Below are positions 36,401-48,400 of a stretch of 64,000 nt of DNA, piece by piece (positions within the stretch are counted from its first letter, which is position 1; each line of letters starts with the position of its first letter). Both the position numbers and the translations under genes were made by a program. Source of the stretch: Pelodera strongyloides (Eukaryota; Nematoda; Chromadorea; Rhabditida; Rhabditidae); assembly GCA_036852015.1 (NCBI GenBank), contig JAANDG010000336.1:62001-126000 (forward strand), read 5' to 3'. The notes below the pieces were generated by a model. The model was not told the DNA's origin. It saw nothing but the letters and a program-made list of their open reading frames with translations, and made no database searches.

Positions 36401-39400
36401 AACGGGTGGGCACACACGGCGGCCCACCCATTTCGGGCGCAGTGTAAGCCGCGCGCCGACCTTGTTTCCTCACTACCACTACACGGCCGGAAACACCAAA
36501 TCAAAACAGTAGTATGGTGATATGAATTAAAACATACGGCTGATCGAGCACGCGCTCCATCATACGAGTTGTCGGCCATGATGTTCCGCACTGTTGTGGA
36601 ATCCCAACTGTAACAATTTCGTTATGATAAGTGTTGCCTTGATGACATAAAACTTTAAAAAAAAATGCTTAATGCAAATGCAAGTCGCAAAAGAGGGCAT
36701 CAATGTAGGAGTTGAACCGAGCCACAATACCTGAGGCTGTATTCACCAACACGAAGGGAGCCCTCCCTGGCCTCCCCAGGGAGCTAAGGGGCGAGAGCAG
36801 AAAATATTCAATTCAGATAGCTCGTGAGCCTAGGGAGGGCTCCCTCCCTGCGTGTTGGTGAATACGGATTCTGCTCTGCTTGAGACCTGTCACCCCTCCC
36901 CTACAATTTCAATATAACAATAATTAAAACGATAAAGACCTACTCGGCAGCATGCAAATCGGCCATATCGACCCCATCCACAATCGGCCAGTACAAGCCC
37001 TCTCGTTCACTCGGAAATGGCCATTTCAGTTGAGTCTGAAAATGAGAAATATCGGAATTCTAGCACATCGGCTGGTTACATAAGATTTGGACATAATGAA
37101 AATTCCAACTGAGAATTCGGATGTCAGCTGTCATATCTATTTCCAAAAAAAGTGCGAATCATATTGAGTTCCGTCGTACAAACAAGTATACATACAATGC
37201 CACGCACCTCACTGTCCACAAGTCGCCACATCGGAGCCTTGTTGTCGACTGAAAAAAAAAACGATGATAAAAGTCTCGAAAAGACCGCAAGACTCAAAGA
37301 AACGCCAAGAAAGAAGTATGCAAAAGTGGGTAGCAGTTTTCTACTCATGCGTCGTGGCTCACTGGCAAAGTTCTCGTCTCTCACCCATACGACCCGGGTT
37401 CGAATCCCGCCCAGTGCTACCATCATGCAAACATGCCACGGCGTCGGGAATAAAGTTAAGGCGCTCCCCTTGCCTAACCTTAGGACGGACGTTTCGCTCT
37501 GTATTATCTTCTGTGCCGTCTTCTACCGTCTACTTCACTCTATGGGACACATCGGCTAAGAGACACCGCCTTGGATTGGAGCTAAAAATGAAGATCCCCG
37601 ACTTCGAGAGCAAACGGGACCCTGGATTCTACATGCTTAAGTCTATGTGTGATATTGTATGTCTGAATAAAGTGGTATTCACAAAAAAAAAAAAAAAAAA
37701 AAAGAATTTAGCTCGATTTTTTACTCTATGTTCATTTGCATAAGCTGCATAATAATGATGGTGTTCTCGATACCTTTCAAAAACCGGCCGGCATTTTGCT
37801 TTAATGCAAAATTGGCAAGCTGCTCCGCACAAATAGCAAGTCCCACAGTCCAAGTCTAAGTGTACAAGAGTAAACAATTAAATAAGGAAACAACGCACTC
37901 GCCCATTTCTTCTCCTCGGCTGGGACATCGAAGCGGGTGCCCGTGCCATTCTGTCGGTGAAATATTCTCCACTAAAATGAGAAGACACTTTTACATTTTA
38001 CATTTACAAAGGTTACACTTTTACAGTTACAAAGGGGGAACATACAACATACGTAGTTAATCATTGTTACATCAGAGGCCATATTCACCACTCGATTTCC
38101 CATGGGGAACTTCCGTCTTTTTCTCTGTGTTTCTCAGATTAGAATGCTATTTTCTGTCAACAGGGAATATTCTCCCGAGGGAATTGGAGTGGTGAATATG
38201 GCCTCAGTATGTACACTCTACGAGGAATGAGGACTGTGGGACCCAATGCCTGTCACAATACGATAAGCAGCCAGTAAAGCAAACACCGCGCCCACGCAAC
38301 TTTTCAAAATCCTATAATATTGCCGAATTCCCGCTATAAGGTTACAGAGAGACCACACCCAACAAAAGAAAGAATGCTGAGAATAGTAAACAGTCAGAAT
38401 CTTCCTAGTTCTGAGGCCATATTCAACACACCGATTCCCTCGGGGAAATAGTCCCTGGGGACAGAAAATAGCACTCTAAGATGAGAGACGCAGAGAAAAA
38501 GACGGGGAATTCCCATGGGGAATTGAGCGGTGAATATGGCCTCTGAGTGAGTATGAGATTATATAGGCGACAGCTGACTCGACATATACCACCAATAATA
38601 ACGTACAATCTGATTATCATCACAATCCACATAAGAAGGCGGCGAAAACTTCAATCGGGCATCAAATCCACATACTTCCTTCAAATCGTTCACACAAGCC
38701 TGAATGCAGGAGAATAGAATTAAAAAGAGGAAACAGTTGGGTAACGTAACGAAGCAACACCGAAAGGCTAAACAACAGGCACTCAAATCATCTTGAAACA
38801 CCGGCCGGTTTTTGAACCGCGTCGTGGACAACTGAGTTCTTACATATTTATGCTGATTTACTCGAATTTATCTCGATTTTTATTCTAATTTAGGTTCATT
38901 TGCATAAGCTGCAAAATAATGTTGGGGTGGGGTACTCGATGCGTTTCAAAAACCGGCCGGTATTTCGCTTTAAAAAAAGTCGCCAATATGTAGCACCGAG
39001 TTTTACCGGCTACCGTCTGCTGGTCAAAGCCACGAAAATAGACGGGGGAGTAAAACATCATTATTTGTATAATTATCCTTACCTGATACGCTTCTGCACA
39101 ACTGAATGGTATATTGGCATCTGGGCGGTCGTTTGCCTAAATATCAAAAATGAAATCATATAAAAAATAAATGAGGAATACCGATAAAAACCGGGTCTCC
39201 CACCCCACCGTATGAGAATGAAAATAGCGCTTGCTCCCTCCCTTAATTTCAGTTAAAGCGAAATATCGGCCGGTTTTTGAAACGCATCGTGGACAAGTGA
39301 ATTCTTACGTATTTATGCTAAGTTCCTCGAATTTAGCTCGATTTTTTTTTATTCTAATTTATGTTCATTTGCATAGACTGCATAAGAATGCTGATGTACT

Positions 39401-42400
39401 CGGAATGTTTCAAAAACCGGTCCAGTTTCCCCTTTAATTTCAATTAATAATCTTGAAAATAGATAACAAACATATCACAAACCTTCTTCCTTTCCTGATC
39501 GCGCAACGGTAGTGTTTCCGAGTAGCTAAGGTTAAGGTGCTGCTTGCTAAAAGATCGCAACAAATATATAAACTAACAAACTACAAACCAAAACCACTCT
39601 ATGGTAGTTATGTTACAAAATGCACAGTACAAATAATTCCGTTTCTCATCAAAAGAGCTATAAACTTACAGCATTCCAAAATGATCAGCCATGCTGCAAA
39701 CAGTGGGTGGCCGGTGTGTGCGATTAGAATACTGATTCTGGAGCTTCATGGTCTAAACGATAATGTTGCCTACTACTGTTCTTGTTTTAAGGAGGATTCT
39801 ATATCATGTCTCTACTAAAGCTTAGTGAACTAACAATGTCATAGTTTTCAATAATTTAGAAGATTACAACAGAATGTATAAATGAGATTCTGAAAACCAA
39901 AACAAACAATCCAAATCAAAAAACCAACTGTTTCATTTTCCTTCCGCGCTTTCCTTTCAATCATGAACACTTGCGGTGCGGCATCCGAAATAGTTACTCG
40001 CCTGAATAATTACCACAATTAACTGCCAACAAACAACTTCTTTAAAACAATTAATAAACATAAGGGGGTTAGGAGAAGACAGCCTGAAGGGATGTTACTG
40101 TCGGAGAAAAATACAAGAAACTAATAAGCCACCACTCAAAAGACCTACTTAGGGCTAAATTCAAAATCAGTTCACCTAATAAAAGGCCTACCTAAGGCTA
40201 AAGACTAAATCAGTAAGTTTGCAAAATTAACCAACCTTCTCGGTGGTGAGATTTCAGCTGGTCGCATTAGCTTCTTGGGTGGTCTGAAATATATGGCTCT
40301 AATAATTACTTAAGGCTCACTCACACATGTGTCCGCATCAGTTGTAGCACGGGCACGTTGTGTGGTGGTGGTAATAACACCGTGTAAATTGTATTGCGTA
40401 CACACCAAACTAGCGAAGGTGGAAAAACAGTATTACCCAGTACCACCAAGGTCCTCACGGCACTGTAAATTCACTAAATGCAAATGATTACATTTTGAAG
40501 ATTATAATAATCTTACTCTTCAGTTCGAGAAGATGGCAGTGGCAGACGAGCCGGGACACCAATGTTTGCAGACGATGGCTGGAACACACTTTTTATTTAC
40601 ATTACATCATACATACTTATAACAGGGAGCCCTCCCTAGGCTCACCAGCCCTCTCAATATCTTCTGCTCTCGCACTCTCTACACATTCTTTAGCTCCCTG
40701 GGGAGGCCCGGGAGGGCTCCCTGCGTGTTGGTGAATACGGCCTCTGGATTCCACAATTCCACGACCCACCAGAATATTCCGCGACACACTTCCCACTTTC
40801 TTCTCCTCTCTGAGATCGACTCGTGCTGGGTGGTTCGAATCTAAATCAATCCTTTATACAGAATAAAAGGCACCTACAAGTCACAATCGCAAGATTGTCC
40901 AAGAACATATATGGGTTGGATGTTATCAGTTAAAGCGAAAAACTGGCCGGTTTTTGAAACGCTCGAGTACATCAGCATTCTTATGCAGCTTATGCAAATG
41001 AAATAAATTAGAATAAAAATCGAGCTAAATTCATACGCAAGAATTCGGTTGTTCGCGATTCGTTTCAAAAACCGACCGGTATTTCACTTTAACGCAAACT
41101 TGTTCATTTGCATGGAGCAAAGTTGATACAAATTCTTGCACAATAAAATCCCACAATACGTACTAGTCTAGCGATAATTCTAACATAATCACCCCAATCA
41201 ATAGTCATAAATTGAAGTAGACTCCAAAATTTCCCAAACCTCCCACCTTTCTTAGGAATGACGAAGACTCCAGAATGTCCAGAACCGAGCTGGTCCAGCC
41301 CGGGCCGTTTCACTGCTACAGAAGGTTGAGACGGCTTCTCCGGCGGCAATATACTATCAATGATACTGAATGGAGATATATACAGTACGTTTACGTAAAC
41401 AAGACGTACGTGGTCGTGGACTGAAGTAGGCTTCATAGTAATCATAATAGCGCCACGTATTTTGGTGACCCTAAACTGAAGTTGTTTCAGTTTGCTAGGA
41501 GAGTATGGGTATGGAAGAACGGAAGCAGGGGTATTGGTTGGTGCGTTGAAACACGCACGAACCGCCTCCGGGTTGGTTTGGACCACCTCCGAAAGCAATA
41601 AATAAGTAAATACCTAACAGGTCCGGTGTGTTTAGCAACTTTCTTCGGATTCACTTCCTTCTCTTTTTCCTTGCGTTTCATTCCCAACAAGGAAGACATG
41701 GGCTTCTTGATTGGTTGTGGGTCCTGAGCACTCTGAAAGAGCTTTTTTACAAAATTACAAAATACAAAACCCTCGCGATTCCTCGGAAAGACACCTATTG
41801 TAACACGCCACCAAATCCCGAAATAAAACTTCCTCACCGGTTCTTTATCTTTATGGTTCCGGTCATCAACGACAGATTTCTTTGAAGACGCCGAACTCGA
41901 CAAACTGCTCACCTGTTTTTTGCGAGTGACATCAGTGGCTAAAAAACGGAAAATATAAATGTTCACTGTAGGAAGAGTACGCTCAACTCACGGCATAACC
42001 CACGAGATGGATGGAATTGCATAGTAAGTATAGTCGATTTGCAATTGTTTAAATAGGATTTAATCATCACTTCTTGTTTCTTCTACATCAACATTGCAAC
42101 GCATTTTTTCTTAATATTACAAAATAGGTTAATCTTTATGAATAGGCAATCCAAATATTAACTTACCCTTCTCATGCACACCTCGTCGAATCTTCCCAGT
42201 GGAGAAATACGTCCCATTCTCGTCAAATAATATGATACCCGATGAGCTCAACGGTGGCAAATCGTCCGTAGTTTTTGTCCGTGATATTTTGCCAGCGCCG
42301 TCACAACGTCTAAAGAAGGAGATATACCAATCCAAAGGTATAAAAAAGAATAATCGGTACAAATAAGAGAAATTATGACTGAAAACAAAGACAAAAATAA

Positions 42401-45400
42401 AGGACACGACGTAAATACATGAGCACCCACTTCAAGCAAGGGAAAGAAACTACAAAGAACACGTACCTATTGAAATTATCTTGCGTAAAATTAATGCAAA
42501 AGGAGGCCGCACTGTCCATACTGGAAGCGTTCAGAATATCACGCTCTGAAAAGGGGTTACATTCAATTTTCAATTTCAGGAGAGAGAAAAACATTAAAGT
42601 ATTAAGTACTACAAGACACAAACCCTGTGCTTAACTTAGTGAACATACGTACTCAAAAATAGGGTTCAACAAATCCGGAGGTGTCTGCGTGATTTTGCCA
42701 TTTTACAGTTCAAATTACAATTACAATTACGAAATTATCACACAGTGTACATCGATACTGTGCATAAATTTAAACTTACCAAAAGTGCAACCCGACGGTT
42801 TGGCGGAGAAAACTTCCAAAAGATCCCGTTCGCAGTCGGCCACAGAACTGAAAGAAAGGAACAAAATCATTGCGACTTGTAACGTTAATATTATCTATAC
42901 ATAAATTTACAAACATCAAACATCACATCTTACAAACAGTACATACGTGAGCCGATAAGTGAGTGAAGGCAAATCGTCGTGCCCGCACAACGTACCGTCC
43001 CTGGAGCCGAACGGCCCAAGATACAACAAAGTGGAAGGCAGGGATCCCCACGCAACTTCCTCAAGCTGCTGAAGATCGGTCTCTAAGGTATCTAAGGTAA
43101 GGTAACTCACATGGAAGAGTTTTTCGAGAACCGGATTCGAGCGGCGACATTTTCATCAAACTTCTTCCACAAGTCACTGAAATAATTAAACTGTTCGATG
43201 CCTATTATATGCAAGAGATAACAAACAAACAAACAACATTACTGTGTGCAAATGCAACTTTCAAAGATAGCGAAGCGATGCGCCATGTGTTTCGCTTTCG
43301 CTAACGAAACGTGTCACAGTCATTAGTATAACATAGGACAACATTGTGTAATAAAACTCGTCCGTTTTTTTTTCATAAAATTTCCCGTTTCGTACACCCA
43401 ATGAGAACGCGAAGCGTGAAACGCGATAAAAAAATACAAAGTATGTAAAACCAAGAAATATCGACCTACTACTGGCTCTAATCGACGCCTAAGCGACATA
43501 TAGTGCACACATGTGCAACACTAACTAGGATGTAAACAATTTACGGCCAGTCTTAATACTATATAGTTTTCCTTAGAGGTCAATGTTTCGCTCAGTTGTT
43601 AAGAATTCTGTCTTGTTATACTACTGTTATACAGTTATTGTTCTCAAAAAATATTTTGAATTCTAACTCCGTACATCAAAACACAAAAAGAAGCAAAGAT
43701 ATTACTTAGATCTCTTCCTCATATCAATTTTATATAAAACTAATTATGCGCAAAAAAGTCAATATAAATAAAAACAAAACATACGTTAGGTCTCGTGACT
43801 TGGGGATCACCGGCTGAGAAGTTGCACAACTTGGGGTCGCAGAACAGCTGCAATACAATTAACATTTAGTAGGACAAGAATTAACGAACAATCAAGGTGA
43901 TACGACTAATACACCACCTAAATACATTACGCCCTACTACCGTAACACCCTGACAGAATGCCATACGCAAAAAATCTAACAATAAGCTGGCGGTCGCGCC
44001 CTAGCACTGACAGACGAAAAGTGAATAAAGGCGCATAAAAAAAATTAGACTAAAAAACTAACTCCATAGGTTCTTCGGTGTCATCTGAACATTGGCCCAT
44101 AGATGAGCCGGAGCCCTCAGGGGACACAGGGATAAGTTCCGCCGAGGACCTAAACAAATATTACCGGTATTTGAAGTGGTGTGTGGTAAGCTGATTCCAT
44201 AATCAGAATAGAATGCATATTCACAGATTCACTACAATTCCCCGGGGAGCATTCCAGAGGCCATATTCACCATTCAATTCCCCATGGGGAATTCCCCGTC
44301 TTGTTCTCTGCGTCTCTCACATTAGAATGCTATTTTCTGTCCCCAGGGAGTATTTCCCCGAGGGAATTGGACGGGTGAATATGGCCTCTGCATTCGAACA
44401 TGAGACTGGGAAAAAGTAGTGATCGTCAAGGGAAAAGAAGTTACCTCTCGGAAGTGAGTGATGAATGAGCCTAAGCCTAAGCTTAGGTATCCAACCAGAT
44501 GGGATTTGACCCTTGGCCAATAAATCTACATATTCAACACAGCCTAACCCACTACATCTAGAAATCACAAAATCACAAACGTAAAGACTGAAAAGACTAA
44601 CTCCACGTGTACAGTTTCTTCTCCTTCTCCTTGAACAAAAGAATCTGTGGGACTTTCACAGCAGTCAGTCAGGGTTAATGTCTCAGTTGACAACCTTAAT
44701 TACGAATATTAGGCAAGGAATAAAATAGATGAGAAAACAATAACATAAATAACATTTATTAATTTATTACGAACAAAAAATGTCGCACAAGTTTTGTCAA
44801 GGCAATACCACAATGAATAACTGTGAAACGTGAAAATGCAAATCTGATAAAAATAAAAGCACCAATAAAAACATTGTAGGTTTACAGGAATAGGCGAGGG
44901 TTACTCTCAATCATAAGTTTGAGCGGGTAATCACTTCCAATGAATAATTGTAACGTAGTAAACTGCGAAGCACGATCCCTTCAGCGGCCATATTCACCAC
45001 TCAATTCCCCGTCTTTTCTCTGCGTGATTCACATTACAATGCTAATTTCTGTCCCCAGGGAATATTTCCCCGAGGGAATCGGAGTGGTGAATATGGCCTC
45101 AGGTCTCAGGTCTGAGTTTGAGTAAAGAAATCCAAACCCAGATCAATATTAACAAACAAAAACTCACTCAATATCCATTTCCACATCATCAGCAACGATC
45201 ACACCGTCAGCACTGTCGACAACGTTGGTCAATAGCTCATCTTCATGTCCACGATCAACAACGTCACTTTTGTCGCAACAGCTGGAAATTTCACATTATC
45301 CAACCACGCTGTTTCTTTACCATTGCTGAATCATCCACGCGATATTTTCCTGAGTGATCAATAATATGTAATAATAATTTTTATATCAGGGAGATGCACA

Positions 45401-48400
45401 CAAAAGCCAACACATAGTAAAAATGTCTCAAACTCAAACCAATTGAGATCTATTGAGTGGAGCTAAGGACACAAAAGTAGGATTTTTGAAATTTATTAAC
45501 AAATATCTATAACAGCATAATGCCATGGCCTAATCCAAATCCTACTTGGCTACTACGCTGACCTACCCTCTTCCTACATCAACAATTCTAGCAACACATC
45601 AGAGGCCATATTCACCACTCCGATTCCCTCGGGGAAATAGTCCCTGGGGACAGAAAATAGCATTCTAATGTGAGAGACGCAGAGAAAAAGACGGGGAATT
45701 CCCCATGGGGAATTGAGTGGTGAATATGACCTCAGGCCTCAGGATCAGGGCGCGTTCGGGATTGACCGAAAAGTAAGAAAGTCTCTGCTTGTCTGGTGTC
45801 TCTCACATCGGCAGCATATTTCAGTTTCAAAATATTTCCTTTCGTCCGCGTTTTTTAATTTTCTTTCTTTCCTTTAGCAATCCCGACACGCCCTCAAAGT
45901 TTCCGATTTTGCTGACATTTCGAACAAGTAGCAACTAATTTTACGCAGAAAAACACATACTGCATTGCTAAAGGGGTGACTGCTTCCACATTAGGAGGCG
46001 TAGGATCTTCAGGCACCTCACTGTTTTTATCGACAGACCTGAAATTGAAATAGATTTAATCGTTTTATCCAACCAATTTCTTGAACGCACATTTTTCATC
46101 GTATAGTAAATTCGGAGATTTCCCGAATACACTGTAATACATCGTTAGCGACGTTAAAGCGAAATACCGGCCGGTTTTTGAAACGTATTGCGTACCCTTG
46201 CGTTCTTATGCAACATATGCAAACGAACAAGAATTAGAATAAAAACCAGACCCCAATTAGGCCCCACGTTGCATAAATGCATAGGAATACAAGTGCTTGA
46301 GGTGCGTTTCAAAAACCGGCCGGTATTTCGCTTTAACTGCTGCACACTTTTCTTGACCAATGATCCTCATTCGTTAATCATGAGAACATATCACCGTTCA
46401 CTAAAACAAACTGTAAGGAAAATACTATAGGGCATTTCCTCAACTATCGTTAGGCTCCTTTTCAGTTCATACATATAACTGTCAAAGCCCTACTCCTTGG
46501 CAGTGGTTTCCTCCACGTTAGGAGCGGCACATTCTTCAGTGACCTCGTCACCTTTCGGAGATCTAAATACAAAATAGTTTCTATTTATTAACAAGTACCT
46601 AGCATATCTTCAAGCACATTCTATAAAGGCTACTTAGAATAGTGTGGGGCCCGTCACTCCAACTAAGGGCGCATTCGAGATGGACATTTTCCGGAAAAGA
46701 AAAGAAAAAAGTGGTTCGAGATGGACACCGAGATGCAAAATAATTGTCGAAAATGCAAATGTACCGTAATTGAAACTAAAATCAATCGATCATTTGCATG
46801 TGTATGCGTGGCAATTGCATTCTTTTCTGGTGTAATCCACCTCGAACCAAAAGTTTTCTTTTTCTTTTCCGGAAATCTCCATCTCGAATGCGCCCTAAGT
46901 TAGCGCCTAGCGCCAAACTAGTAACATGCAACACCGTTTCACAACCATTTTTTTCTAACAAAGTCGGTGATGAAAGATGAAAATCATTCTGTCGCCCTGT
47001 CGCCCAATTAACCACACCTCATCGAATGCATTTGCATTATAATAATTAATCATAACAATCAGACAAATGAATAAATACTTAAAGCGAAATACCACCCGGT
47101 TTGGGGTTTTTTCACCAAAAATAGTTTGAAAAAAGTTATAAACGAAAATAAACATAAAAACACAAACAAATAAGTGCATCTTGCACAAAAATGTTCTCAA
47201 ACAACCATATTTTGCGGTTTTGTATGGGAAAATTCGCTTCAGGCGATTTGCCGATTTTAATACTAGCACGGCCCTGGAAAAATCGAGGGATGGCCTTTTC
47301 AAATTATAACGCCACCGCAGCATCCAAATGACGAAATGTTGACAAAATATTTTGAATTTGGCTAGTAAAATTCCAAAAACACACGGTTTGAAAATCGTGG
47401 TCAACGCACGGTTGTTTACTCCTCCTCCTTTTGTATTTTTTGTTGAGACCGATCGCTAATTCGCTTTAATTATAACTAGAACCGTTCAAAATCAACTTAC
47501 TCAGTGGCAACTTCTCCCGTTTCCTTTTCCTTTTCATCCAAAAACCAAACGACAGATGAACTCGAGCTCGATACGCGGAGCGTAGCACTAAAAACAGAAA
47601 AATTGGAAACAAACATAACATGAACAGATTAAACTGGCCATAATCAAATTTTGCCCAGGACAACTTAAACACGTACACACTCACAACGAACCCCGTTGCC
47701 TAAAAATCAAAATACACACCTCTGGCTAAGGTCGTCCATAATGGGCTGTAACACTTTATATAAGCAGAACAAAATAAGGATATAGATCAATGAGCGCTAG
47801 CGTAGCAATCTCATATACCAACACACAAAATGAATAGACCAGGTCTAGTACATAGACCTAAATAGCAACGTATTAGCACGAGCAATAGTACGCAGTTAGC
47901 ACCAAATCACACGCCAATAGACACCAAACTAGACACAATTAGCTCTCTTTTGGTGCTAACTGTGCACTATTGCTCGTGCTATTACGTTGCTATTTAGGTC
48001 TTTGGGATAGACGGTTGCTATTTAGGTCTATTGGTTTTCCATGCATGGGCCTGAGCTGATCCAAACACAGAGGCAACCATGACTAATTGCCTGAGGCGAA
48101 TAATTGCAATTTCACAAGGCAATTACTATGAGAGAGCGAAACGCTGATCTTCCAAAGACCAAAGATCAAGGAGCAGTTGTTAGTGACAAACATGGTACCA
48201 CTACAAACTACACAACTCTTAGGTTCCTAATACCCAACACCTACAACCACAAACTAACAATACTCACTCAGTGACAACTTCTTCCCTCCGTTGGTTTTCT
48301 TCTACACAGGCGACGGCGCCGACAGCAGATTTCGAAGCACTTATTGAGACCGACGAGCTGAAGATACAAAGGTAAAAGATAACATTACACCTTACACTTA

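Noticed and set aside
43085..43110. A 25-bp intron that would restore the frame in the exon at 42947-43176
   Set aside because: Too short to be spliced, and none of its possible acceptors gives the required phase.
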